A stretch of 16,789 nucleotides of DNA from Desulfurococcales archaeon (GCA_027083115.1 JALWQN010000087.1:1-16789), one strand, 5' to 3'; counted from the first letter of the stretch, positions 8,139 to 15,244 are shown. A program made the numbers and translations. The notes: generated by a model from the sequence alone, not told the origin.

Positions 8139-9536
8139 TTACATACGGCTTTTTGCAAAAAGAGAGTGGATTCCCTTGAACTTTCTCATTCCTAACCCCA
8201 TATTCAAGAAGCTTGCAACCTTTCTTTGCAATTCTTTTTTTATATCTTCTATTGATTCCCCACCATAGCACTTAATATTCTCGAACTTCCAGCCTGAGAC
8301 ATCAAATACGCCTTTGCAGTTCCTGAAATATATTGCTACTTTATGTTTCTCATAGATTTCAGCAATTCTCTCCCATTCTTTAGGAGACAAGTGCCTCCTA
8401 ATATCTATATGTAAACCATAAGATTCTGCAAATACCGTATTAACAAAGCCTTTAGCAACAACTCTAGGGTCATTATTAATTATACCAAGTATAAGATCTT
8501 TCAAATAAACATGAGTATAGTATTTATTGCTCACTTCCTCCGGCTCCAGCATGACATACCCTTCTGGGGCTTTGATGAGTAAAGGAACACGGAGAAGTTC
8601 ATCATATAGGAAAATGCCATGGCCTATTGCATTATGCTCGCCTAAGAGCTGCCCATGATCGCTAGTTAAAATAATTAATACCTTATCGTAAAGCCCATAC
8701 TTTTTAAGGAAATTAATAAACTCCAAAACTCTCTTCTTTATGAGTTCTGCCTCTTTTTGATATCCTTCTTTCCATCTTTGCTTAATAGCATGATCCACTT
8801 TACCTAGCTTTAAGGCATCTGCAATGAACCTTGGTGGATTATCACTTGAATAATATGGCTCATGCATCTCCATAACGTTAACGAAGATAAATTTAGGGTT
8901 GCCTTGTTCAGTTAGGAGAATTTTCTTGAGCTCTCTGAAGATTTGCTTTGAACCCTTCTCAAGAGGCCATCCAGATATTGATCTATATATGCGGTGAGCA
9001 TTTCCAATAGTTCTCCAAGCCACTCTCTTAGCTAGGAGTTTATATTGTCTCCTTTTTAGTAATGCCAACACTTTTCTTAGTCTAGAGTTCCCTACCTCTT
9101 TTTCTAGTACTTTAAGGTATTCAAACTCTTTCTGAGAGATGTTTAAGAAAGTAAAATCCCGTAAAATGGTGTAAGGATCATAATAGCGAAAATATGAGCG
9201 GAAGTTATCAAATCCTGTGAAACCAAGGCTAGGGTCAATTAGCGGATTAGCGCTCAGCAAGTAAGTAGTGTACCCAACTCCCTTAAGCTTTTGGGATAAA
9301 ACATTCTTACGCTTCAGTCTTAATTTCGCTAATTGTTCTTTATCTTTAGGGACTTCGTGGGCTTCATGCAGTAGAGGGTATAGGCCTGTGAACATTGATG
9401 CATGAGCAGGGAAAGTCCATGGGGAAGGGGTTATTGCATTATTATATAATTTGAATCCGTGATTAGATAACGCCTCCTCAATAACTTTGGCTCCAGCTCT
9501 TAAAGTATCAGCAACAAACACTACCACATCCAGCAC
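8139..9536 (-). CDS. Alkaline phosphatase/sulfatase superfamily protein with Thr at the nucleophile position
   Basis: The 465-aa protein has the sulfatase/phosphatase fold. Asp10 sits in VADTLRAG (first metal-site Asp). SPWTFPAHASMFTG (about 38-51) is at the place of the sulfatase CxPSR motif, and EMHEPYY is at about 223-229. The second metal-site block is TSDHGQLLGEH (Asp293, His294, His301), with His306 after it. The residue aligned with the formylglycine Cys/Ser is Thr41, as in phosphoglycol or phosphoethanolamine transferases, so a classical sulfatase is unlikely. There is no signal peptide or transmembrane segment, so it may act in the cytoplasm on a nucleotide- or lipid-linked glycan precursor. 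The GTG start has GGTG seven bases upstream. Placement beside glycosyltransferases fits glycan decoration; the actual reaction is unknown. Confidence 0.82.
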   Translation of the reverse strand: MLDVVVFVADTLRAGAKVIEEALSNHGFKLYNNAITPSPWTFPAHASMFTGLYPLLHEAHEVPKDKEQLAKLRLKRKNVLSQKLKGVGYTTYLLSANPLIDPSLGFTGFDNFRSYFRYYDPYTILRDFTFLNISQKEFEYLKVLEKEVGNSRLRKVLALLKRRQYKLLAKRVAWRTIGNAHRIYRSISGWPLEKGSKQIFRELKKILLTEQGNPKFIFVNVMEMHEPYYSSDNPPRFIADALKLGKVDHAIKQRWKEGYQKEAELIKKRVLEFINFLKKYGLYDKVLIILTSDHGQLLGEHNAIGHGIFLYDELLRVPLLIKAPEGYVMLEPEEVSNKYYTHVYLKDLILGIINNDPRVVAKGFVNTVFAESYGLHIDIRRHLSPKEWERIAEIYEKHKVAIYFRNCKGVFDVSGWKFENIKCYGGESIEDIKKELQRKVASFLNMGLGMRKFKGIHSLFAKSRM

Positions 9537-9844
9537 TTAATCGCACCAACATAACTTAAGAAATAACGATTAAAGTTATTCCTCTATGGTTGCGATTTTA
9601 GCTTTGAGTTATTGAACTAATTACCTACATACTGGTCAAGTTTTTCTTACCCAAAAACGGAATGATTAAAACCATGTTAAGCACTTTACGAAAATGACCT
9701 TTGTCTTTAATGGAGTAACTAATTTGCTGTTGAATAACTAGGTAATCCTAAACAAATTATTTTTGGTTTAGTTTAGAATATTTTTAGATAAGACTAAATT
9801 TATTTTATTTACTCAGAGCAAAAAGATTGTGAGGGACTGAATTA
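9537..9844. other. Divergent intergenic region with dyad and repeat motifs
   Basis: This region separates the divergent phosphatase-like gene and the dehydrogenase operon and should hold both promoters. AATAAC and GTTATT form an inverted repeat with a seven-base spacer (9562-9580), close to the minus-strand gene. On the other side CTAAAC (9748-9753) faces GTTTAG (9766-9771), a second GTTTAG overlaps it (9771-9776), and further TTTAG-like copies follow at 9783-9787 and 9793-9798, inverted. This clustering just upstream of a TATA-like stretch could be a regulator binding site. No coding potential is visible. Confidence 0.35.
9795..9810 (+). promoter_or_regulatory. TATA-like element of the dehydrogenase operon
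   Basis: TAAATTTATTTTATTT lies about 40 bases before the ATG at 9845, which would give a start of transcription near 9825-9830 and a short leader. The repeated TTTAG motifs sit immediately upstream. The assignment is by spacing and composition only, in an AT-rich region. Confidence 0.4.
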
Positions 9845-11296
9845 ATGAAGGAGATTGATAGAAGGGTTTATGAGCACCCCATATTGAGTTTTGACAGGGG
9901 TCGTAGAGTAAGGGTTTTCTTTGAGGGCAAGGAGGTCCCTGCTTTCGAGAGCGAGACTATTGCTGCTGCCTTGTATGCTGCTGGTGTCTTGCAGTTTAAT
10001 TATAGTGCTAGGTTGTTGAGGCCTCGGGGGCCTTTCTGCATGATCGGTAAGTGTTCTCAGTGTATGATGAGGGTTAATGGGGTTCCTCACGTCCGGACAT
10101 GTATTACCCCTGTTGAGGATGGGATGGTTGTTGAGAGGGAAGCTAATCACGATATGGAGTTGCCTTCCCCTAAGGAGGGGTTGAGGGTTGAGAGGCTTTC
10201 ATTAAGTTATGATGTGGTTGTTGTCGGTGCTGGTCCTGCTGGGCTGAAGGCCGCCTTAAAAGCTTCTGATGCGGGCGCTAGGGTTGCTGTGTTGGATCAG
10301 TCGCCTGTTGCTGGTGGTCAGCTCTCTAAGCAGACACATAAGTTCTTCGGCACTAAGGAAAGCTATGCAGGTATGAGGGGCGTAGATATAGCTAGGATGC
10401 TTGTCTCCATGGTTAAGGAGAGGGAGAACATAGACCTTTACTTAAGGACCCAAGTCATAGGTTACTTCCGTAGGGAGGGATTACTGATTGCTTACCAGGC
10501 TAAATCAGTTAATGAATTCGGTGTTTTAGTTATTAGGGCTAAGGCCTACATAGTAGCTACTGGCGCTATGGAGAGAAACCTGATTTTCTCCGGGGATGAC
10601 TTACCTGGGGTTATGGGTGCTGGTGCAGCCCAAACATTAATGAATATATTCGGTGTTAGGCCGGCTGACAAGCCCTTAATTGTTGGTGCAGGTAATGTTG
10701 GCGTGATCGTTGCTTACCAAGCCCTTCAAGCAGGTATTGACGTGCAAGCAGTTATCGATATAGCACCTAAGAGCGCCGCTTACTTAGTTCACTCAAGCAA
10801 GATAAGGAGGATGGGGGTCCCCATACTTATGAGGACAACAATTAAGGAGGCATACGGTAACGGGAGGGTTGAGGGCGCAGTAATTTATGAAGTTGACGAG
10901 AGATTCAGGCCGATTCCCGGTAGTGAGAGAGATGTTGAGGTTGATGGTGTTTGGTTGGCTACTGGATTAAGCCCTAGTGTTGAGTTACTTGAGTTAATGA
11001 GGGCAAAAATAAAGTTCGTCCCTGAATTAGGTGGTTACGTCCCCTTAAGAACTCAGTACCTAGAAACCACTGCTTCTTCAGTATTCATAGCTGGTGACGT
11101 GTCAAGCATTGAGGAAGCATCTACAGCAATGATGGAGGGCGTGGTCGCGGGCATTTCGGCAGCTGAGAAAGTTGGTTTAGGTAGGGATGACTTAAGGACA
11201 GAAAGAAGTGAGTCCCTTAGGTGGCTTGAGACCTTCAGGTCAGGTCCCCACTACAGAAGAATTAAGGAGGGACTAAATAAGGTACTTATTCAGTAG
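9845..11296 (+). CDS. FAD/NAD(P)-binding, [2Fe-2S] alpha subunit of a dye-linked (proline-type) dehydrogenase complex
   Basis: This subunit passes electrons between a substrate-oxidising flavoprotein and a carrier. In Thermococcales PDH1 the equivalent alpha subunit has NADH dehydrogenase activity. The 483-aa product begins with a Fer2_4-type domain whose ligands are Cys65, Cys70, Cys73 and Cys86 (C-x4-C-x2-C-x12-C). A pyridine-nucleotide-disulfide oxidoreductase module follows, with FAD motif VVGAGPAG (about 127-133), NAD(P) motif IVGAGNVG (about 279-286) and the C-terminal VFIAGDV flavin-binding strand. It resembles HcnA+HcnB and the N-terminal part of heterotetrameric sarcosine oxidase alpha. 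The ATG is preceded by GAGGGACTGAATTA, a modest ribosome-binding site. The ferredoxin-like gene begins 13 bases after the stop. The complex type is well supported; proline as substrate is inferred from gene content and order. Confidence 0.88.
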   Translation: MKEIDRRVYEHPILSFDRGRRVRVFFEGKEVPAFESETIAAALYAAGVLQFNYSARLLRPRGPFCMIGKCSQCMMRVNGVPHVRTCITPVEDGMVVEREANHDMELPSPKEGLRVERLSLSYDVVVVGAGPAGLKAALKASDAGARVAVLDQSPVAGGQLSKQTHKFFGTKESYAGMRGVDIARMLVSMVKERENIDLYLRTQVIGYFRREGLLIAYQAKSVNEFGVLVIRAKAYIVATGAMERNLIFSGDDLPGVMGAGAAQTLMNIFGVRPADKPLIVGAGNVGVIVAYQALQAGIDVQAVIDIAPKSAAYLVHSSKIRRMGVPILMRTTIKEAYGNGRVEGAVIYEVDERFRPIPGSERDVEVDGVWLATGLSPSVELLELMRAKIKFVPELGGYVPLRTQYLETTASSVFIAGDVSSIEEASTAMMEGVVAGISAAEKVGLGRDDLRTERSESLRWLETFRSGPHYRRIKEGLNKVLIQ

Positions 11297-11309
11297 GGTG
11301 ATGTGCTCG

Positions 11310-11858
11310 ATGACCAAATCAGAAGAAAGAAAGATTGAAGGGCAAAAGACTCTGGCTTCAGGATACGTGACGCTTGATGACTTAAAGAAAGCAGGAAACA
11401 TACCCCCCGACGGAATCCTTGAAGCTAGGGCTGTCCCCATAATTGATGATATTGAGGAAATCCCTTGCACACCATGCCGGGACGTATGCCCTACAGGAGC
11501 AATAATCATGCCCTCAATGAATGACCCACCTAAAGTCAAGTGGGAAGCATGCACTGGATGCACCCTATGTGTTCAGGCATGTCCGGGCTTAGCGATAACC
11601 TTAGTCAACATGTCTTTCGGTAGGAAGGTGCTGAAACGTAACGATATTGCCTTAGTATCCATACCTTACGAAATGATTCCAGTGCCTAAGAGGGGAGATA
11701 GGGTTAGGGTTTATGATAGAGGCCATAATTACTTATGTGATGGTGAGGTTTACTCAGTCATTAAGAGCGTTAAGTTCGGCACAATAGTCATTAACGTTTT
11801 AGTGCCTAAGCAGTACGCGCTTCACGCCAAGTACCTGGAGGTGATTAAAGGCGAGTGA
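11310..11858 (+). CDS. 4Fe-4S ferredoxin-like subunit (gamma/PdhF-type) of the dehydrogenase complex
   Basis: This electron-transfer subunit has a bacterial-type ferredoxin domain and a C-terminal beta-rich extension of about 85 residues. From ATG 11310 the protein is 182 aa (about 20 kDa), close to the PDH1 gamma subunit. The second motif is complete (Cys81, Cys84, Cys87, Cys91, followed by Pro). The first has only three Cys (Cys53, Cys56, Cys60-Pro): the position three residues before Cys53 is Glu, so cluster I may be incomplete, three-iron or use another ligand. I chose ATG 11310 because GGTGAT (11297-11302) lies seven bases upstream. GTG 11298 and ATG 11301 are inside that ribosome-binding site. 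The stop overlaps the GTG proposed as the start of the next gene. Confidence 0.85.
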   Translation: MTKSEERKIEGQKTLASGYVTLDDLKKAGNIPPDGILEARAVPIIDDIEEIPCTPCRDVCPTGAIIMPSMNDPPKVKWEACTGCTLCVQACPGLAITLVNMSFGRKVLKRNDIALVSIPYEMIPVPKRGDRVRVYDRGHNYLCDGEVYSVIKSVKFGTIVINVLVPKQYALHAKYLEVIKGE

Positions 11859-12177
11859 CCCTAAGAATAAAGAACCAACAATAGTCTGCAGATGTATGGA
11901 CGTAACCGATGATGAGATGAGGAAGGCCTTCGAGATGATGGTTAAGTTCTTAGGAACTACAGACATAAACACGTACAGAAGAATTACCTCAGCAACAACA
12001 GGCTACTGTCAGGGTAGGGCATGCTTACAGCACCTCCAGAAGGTACTTTACTCACTAGGTAAGTCAGTAGGTACTCAATTAAGTGCTGACGAATTACTCC
12101 CTAAGAGAAGAGCCCCACTCCAACCAACACCAATAGGTGTATTCGCTAAAATGCCTAAAGAGGTAAGAAAGGAATGA
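11855..12177 (+). CDS. BFD-like [2Fe-2S] subunit (delta/PdhX-type), apparent frameshift near its start
   Basis: This is a small BFD-like [2Fe-2S] protein, the likely fourth subunit of the dehydrogenase complex. The uninterrupted ATG-initiated frame runs 11896-12177 (93 aa) and contains the second ligand pair, YCQGRAC (C-x4-C). The first pair, VCRC, lies in the same frame immediately upstream of that ATG (11884-11895), preceded by a plausible PKNKEPTI leader. No ATG, GTG or TTG exists in that frame before a stop at 11842-11844. Adding one C to the CCC run at 11859-11861 would join GTG 11855, which overlaps the upstream stop and has GGTGATT eight bases before it, to the frame and give a 107-aa protein starting MTPKNKEPTIVCRC. 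So either the assembly lost a base, or the gene is frameshifted or recoded. The end overlaps the next gene by four bases. Confidence 0.8.
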
Positions 12178-13292
12178 AGGTACTAATTATTGGTGGAGGA
12201 TTGATTGGCGCAGTAATCGCTTACAAGCTAGCTGATGAAGGCGTAAAAACCACATTGCTTGAGGCAAGGTTCTACACATACGGATCGACTGGCAGGTCAA
12301 CAGGGTCCTTAACCGCTCAGCAAAGAAAGCCTGAGTTGGTTAGGGAGGCCCTAGAGAGCATGGAGCTCCTTCAGGAAGTTAAGAGGGTAGGGTGTGAAGA
12401 GAGGGTTCCCTTTGCCTGCAGGATGATGGATGACGAAAGCCCCCACATAGCTGTAGCAAGGAATGAGGAAGAATTCGATGAGTTAAGGGAGTTAGCTAGC
12501 GTCTGGAGGGAGGGAGGAGCTGAAGTCATTGAGTACAGGGATCCTAACAGATTAATGGATTTGCTACCAATACTAAATACATTGAGGATCTATGGTGCTT
12601 ACGTAACGCCTAAAGACCTGAAGGTCATGCCTCACCCACTCACATGGAACTACATAGCTTTAGCTAGGTTGAGGGGGGCAGAAACGCACACCAAGGCTAA
12701 GGTAACCTCATTAAGGACACGGCACGACACAGTGGAAGCAATCACTGAAGACGGCAGGAAGTTCAAGAGTGACGCAGTAGTTATAGCTGGGGGTGCAGCG
12801 TCACTTAAGTTCGTTAAGGAATTAGGTGAGGAGTTAAGAACTGAAGTAACACCTAGGGCTGCAGCTGGCTTCGTGACCGAGCCCTTCAAATACAAGCATA
12901 AACCAACAGTGAGGGTGTTTAGGGAATCCTACAGGTTCCTCCAGACAGTTAGGTCGGAATACGTAGTAACTATTGATGATTTAGGGTGGGGAAATACCGA
13001 GTTAAGTGTTGAGGATAATCTCGACTTCCTGATTAAGGCAAGCAAAATAACTGTTGATCTACTTCCTTCCATGGAGTACGTTAACGTCCTGAGGGCTTGG
13101 GGAGCATATAATGACTTCACTGCCGATGGTTACCCAGTAATTGGGTGGAGCAGGAAGTATAACGGGAAAATATATTATGCCTTCGGATTCAATGACTACG
13201 GCCTCTCAGCAGGCCAATCAATAGCTGAGAAAGCGGCGGAAGAGATAGTTAAGGGGACTGAAGAACCTGGCCTAAGTAAATTCAGGCCTTAA
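12174..13292 (+). CDS. DAO-family FAD-dependent dehydrogenase (beta subunit, proline-dehydrogenase-type)
   Basis: This is the likely substrate-oxidising subunit, a D-amino-acid-oxidase-fold flavoprotein that would oxidise an amino or imino acid such as L-proline and pass electrons to the partner subunits. The 372-aa protein (about 41 kDa) starts with the FAD-binding motif VLIIGGGLIGAVIA (residues 3-16) and LLEAR at the end of the second strand. GSTGRSTGSL (about 37-46) is the usual flavin-contacting loop. A second flavin segment is VIAGGAAS, and the C-terminus has TADGYPVIG and AFGFNDYGLSAG. Its ATG overlaps the preceding stop (ATGA), which indicates translational coupling. It ends with an 11-base overlap with the convergent trmI. 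Relatives include sarcosine oxidase beta, HcnC and PDH1 beta; proline is the best but not the only candidate substrate. Confidence 0.88.
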   Translation: MKVLIIGGGLIGAVIAYKLADEGVKTTLLEARFYTYGSTGRSTGSLTAQQRKPELVREALESMELLQEVKRVGCEERVPFACRMMDDESPHIAVARNEEEFDELRELASVWREGGAEVIEYRDPNRLMDLLPILNTLRIYGAYVTPKDLKVMPHPLTWNYIALARLRGAETHTKAKVTSLRTRHDTVEAITEDGRKFKSDAVVIAGGAASLKFVKELGEELRTEVTPRAAAGFVTEPFKYKHKPTVRVFRESYRFLQTVRSEYVVTIDDLGWGNTELSVEDNLDFLIKASKITVDLLPSMEYVNVLRAWGAYNDFTADGYPVIGWSRKYNGKIYYAFGFNDYGLSAGQSIAEKAAEEIVKGTEEPGLSKFRP

Positions 13293-14076
13293 CCTTAAGG
13301 CACCTAAAGTAAACTACGTAGCCCGTGTGGGAGGAAGGCATGTTCTTCGGTCTTAAAGCATCAGGTGATGGCTGGTACTCCCTCAATAGGACTTCATATA
13401 TTTTTAGTTGTGGGTACCCATCCTTAATGACCTTATCAGTTACCTTAATCACTTGATTCAATGTAGGCACGAAAATGAGGACAGGGGCTGAAGACTTGAG
13501 GGCCCCGCAAACTACTTTCAGAGCGCTCCATGGGTCTGGAAGGTCTAAGAATGCAGCATCTAGATTGCCCTCATCAATTCCTTCCTTAACGTCCCTTACC
13601 TTAATCCTCACCCTGCCTGAGAGGCCTACGCGATGCAGGTTCCTCAATGCTGTTTTAGCGAACTCCTCCCTCACCTCATAACCGTATACTTTTCCTTCAT
13701 CACCCACGTAATGGGCTAGTGTGGCTGTCAGGAATCCTGTCCCAACCCCGGACTCAAGAACTTTTGAGCCGGGACCCACACCCGAAAGAAAAACGATTAG
13801 GGATAGATCCTTAGGGTATATTACTTGAGTGACTCTCCTGAAGGACTTCATTACTAAGTCATGAATTAACGGCTTAAGTAAGTAGGCCTTGAAGCCCGTC
13901 GATAGAGTTACTTGCGAACCCCACGGTAAACCAATTACGTCGTCTGTCTGGATATATCCCTTATCGGTGCTGACCCTCTTGCCCTTAATTGCCCTAAATA
14001 GCTTAGTTCTTCTCTCATCAATATAGAGAAGAACTAAGTCACCCTCAGAAACTACGGCTCCGCTCTGGTAACTCAC
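13282..14076 (-). CDS. trmI: tRNA (adenine-N1)-methyltransferase, TrmI family
   Basis: Archaeal TrmI uses S-adenosylmethionine to make m1A at positions 57/58 of the tRNA T-loop, a modification linked to heat stability, as a homotetramer. The 264-aa protein has the small N-terminal beta domain (about 1-60), the family segment RRVTQVIYPKD (80-90), the SAM motif I ESGVGTGFLT (108-117), an acidic YGYEVREE after strand 2, and the catalytic-site motif DLPDPW (178-183). Length is normal for archaeal TrmI. The start is a GTG without a clear GGTG site; no ATG lies nearby in frame. It is downstream of the ribbon-helix-helix gene on the same strand, with its own TATA-like palindrome in the 69-base gap. 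Its 3' end overlaps the dehydrogenase operon by 11 bases. Confidence 0.92.
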   Translation of the reverse strand: MSYQSGAVVSEGDLVLLYIDERRTKLFRAIKGKRVSTDKGYIQTDDVIGLPWGSQVTLSTGFKAYLLKPLIHDLVMKSFRRVTQVIYPKDLSLIVFLSGVGPGSKVLESGVGTGFLTATLAHYVGDEGKVYGYEVREEFAKTALRNLHRVGLSGRVRIKVRDVKEGIDEGNLDAAFLDLPDPWSALKVVCGALKSSAPVLIFVPTLNQVIKVTDKVIKDGYPQLKIYEVLLREYQPSPDALRPKNMPSSHTGYVVYFRCLKVKA

Positions 14077-14132
14077 TTCATCATTCAGGAATACCAGCCC
14101 TCCTCATCGCCTAATCGATTTAGGGTTTAAAG

Positions 14133-14142
14133 CCTTATAAGG
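14133..14142 (-). promoter_or_regulatory. TATA-like palindrome upstream of trmI
   Basis: The perfect palindrome CCTTATAAGG lies about 60 bases before the trmI start, at a distance that suits a TATA box with a leader of about 35 bases. It is flanked by two direct copies of GTTTAA (14125-14130 and 14144-14149, 19 bases apart). These could be a binding site for the adjacent ribbon-helix-helix protein, but that is speculation. Confidence 0.4.
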
Positions 14143-14145
14143 TGT

Positions 14146-14376
14146 TTAAGGCGGATTAAGAACTACTCTCTTAATTAATGAGTTCCTTACTCCGTCACTC
14201 ACCCTTCTCCCAACACCCTCTTGAGGAGTCCATAATTCCCTCCTAAGCAAGTCCCTTATAGCTGTCCTAATAACTTCCGACCTGCTCGAGTACCTGCCAT
14301 CCCTAACTAACTCATCTATGCTTTCAAGATATAGCTCAGGAACCTTAACAGTAACTAACCTCAAAACACTCACCAC
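14146..14376 (-). CDS. CopG/Arc-type ribbon-helix-helix transcriptional regulator
   Basis: This small DNA-binding protein acts as a dimer that inserts a two-stranded ribbon in the DNA major groove. The visible pattern is LVTVKVPELYLESIDELV (strand and first helix), then SSRSEVIRTAIRDLLRREL (turn and second helix), the standard arrangement. The last 25 residues form a short tail rich in Arg and Val. At 76 aa it is a normal size. The start is ambiguous: tandem GTGs at 14376 and 14373 open the frame, but GGTGAG at 14374-14369 could be the ribosome-binding site for TTG 14364, giving a protein starting MRLVTVKVP, as is common in this family. A TATA-like CTTTTAAGG lies about 25-30 bases upstream. 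No toxin gene is adjacent, so it is probably a stand-alone regulator. Confidence 0.85.
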   Translation of the reverse strand: MVSVLRLVTVKVPELYLESIDELVRDGRYSSRSEVIRTAIRDLLRRELWTPQEGVGRRVSDGVRNSLIKRVVLNPP

Positions 14377-14398
14377 ATAATGCCTCAGCCCTACATTA

Positions 14399-14407
14399 CC
14401 TTAAAAG
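14399..14407 (-). promoter_or_regulatory. TATA-like element of the ribbon-helix-helix gene
   Basis: On the minus strand CTTTTAAGG lies about 25-30 bases before the GTG/TTG starts, which would yield a leaderless or very short-leader transcript. The assignment rests on spacing and sequence only. Confidence 0.35.
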
Positions 14408-14513
14408 ACTAAACCTCCATTTCCTACTCACCTGAAAACAACCGGGATGGCTTATGATGAATTACCAAAAATAAATAGAGTTATTCTTTAATTACTTCTT
14501 TCTCATCAACTAG

Positions 14514-14803
14514 TTAATCACTCCAGTCTCAACCTCACAAAATATATGCGAACTAACTAAGAGAGGTATTGAGTTACCTAGGACTACACTCTACCATCAC
14601 TTGTCTGCCTTAGGGGATAATGGTGTCATAGAAATGGCTGGATATAAGTAACCTTAGAAAGGCTCCATACCCGAGAAAACATATAGGCTGAGGGTGAGGA
14701 GCGGGCATAGATGTTGTTACTGGCGAGATCTTTAAGGAATAGCTTCCTAAAGTAAGTAATATTTACTTTATTTTCAGGCGATAGCAGAAGTAATTCAGGT
14801 TGA
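14514..14803 (+). pseudogene. Decayed winged-helix (ArsR/PadR-like) transcriptional regulator
   Basis: One frame from 14514 encodes a clear winged-helix core: ICELTKRGIELPRTTLYHHL, then SALGDNGVIEMAGYK, the classic recognition helix followed by the wing. It is then broken by TAA at 14649-14651 and TAG at 14655-14657. The same frame continues as GSIPEKTYRLRV, the expected C-terminal part of such regulators. Further downstream DVVTGEIFKE and SGDSRSNSG appear in two other frames, which implies additional indels. No proper start precedes it: a TAG lies at 14511. The remains cover about 95 codons, near the full length of a small regulator. Multiple lesions favour a real pseudogene over sequencing error. 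It sits directly upstream of the S25e promoter. Confidence 0.68.
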
Positions 14804-14852
14804 ATTACTCACTAATGCATTATGGTTCCTGAGAAATTAGTTAATGCAATAA

Positions 14853-14864
14853 CCTTAATATTTT
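14853..14864 (+). promoter_or_regulatory. TATA-like element of rps25e
   Basis: CCTTAATATTTT is centred about 25 bases before 14883, which would place transcription start just upstream of the GGTG ribosome-binding site (14887-14890) and the TTG at 14897. This position supports the TTG as the real start, because the ATG at 14822 would lie upstream of the promoter. Confidence 0.4.
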
Positions 14865-14896
14865 GGTTGGGTATTCAGTGGTTAGTGGTGAAAAGC

Positions 14897-15190
14897 TTGG
14901 CGAAAGGTAAGTCAAGAAGGGGAAGTAGGCCAGCACCTAAACCTGTTGAGGAACCTAAGAAGAGCGAGAGAAGAGGTCATTCCTACCAGGAATTGAGCGA
15001 GTCATTAATTAAGAGAACCTTAAGAGCTATTAGCGAGATGGACGTGATAACTCCTTACTCATTAGCTAACACATTAAACATTAGGCTCTCGCTAGCTAGG
15101 AAAGTCATTAGGGAGCTGGAGTCATCTGGAGCAATTAAGGTAATAGCCAAGCATCATTCAGTACTTGTTGCTACACCGCTAAAGAAGTAG
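14897..15190 (+). CDS. rps25e: Small ribosomal subunit protein S25e
   Basis: S25e is an archaeal/eukaryotic protein of the small ribosomal subunit with a winged-helix fold. From TTG 14897 the product is 97 aa. It starts MAKGKSRRGSRPAPKP, the usual basic, disordered N-terminal tail. A winged-helix domain follows: LIKRTLRAISEMDVITPYSL (about 38-56), NTLNIRLSLARKVIRELESS (recognition helix, about 58-77) and GAIKVIAKHHSVLVA (the wing). The frame is open upstream to an ATG at 14822, but that extension encodes a hydrophobic stretch (LIFWLGIQWLVV) unlike any ribosomal protein. GGTGA at 14887-14891 sits five bases before the TTG. Family confidence is high; the start is an inference from the ribosome-binding site, promoter position and family N-terminus. 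Confidence 0.85.
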   Translation: MAKGKSRRGSRPAPKPVEEPKKSERRGHSYQELSESLIKRTLRAISEMDVITPYSLANTLNIRLSLARKVIRELESSGAIKVIAKHHSVLVATPLKK

Positions 15191-15244
15191 TTTTTGATGT
15201 TTAGTGATAGCTAAGTTTTGGGAGAATTACTCAGGTAGGTCCTC

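Noticed and set aside
13282..13292. Overlap of the DAO gene and trmI as an error
   Set aside because: An 11-base convergent overlap is common in compact archaeal genomes and both C-termini look normal.
14146..14376. Ribbon-helix-helix gene as antitoxin of a toxin-antitoxin pair
   Set aside because: No PIN, RelE or other toxin gene is adjacent; the neighbours are trmI and a decayed regulator.
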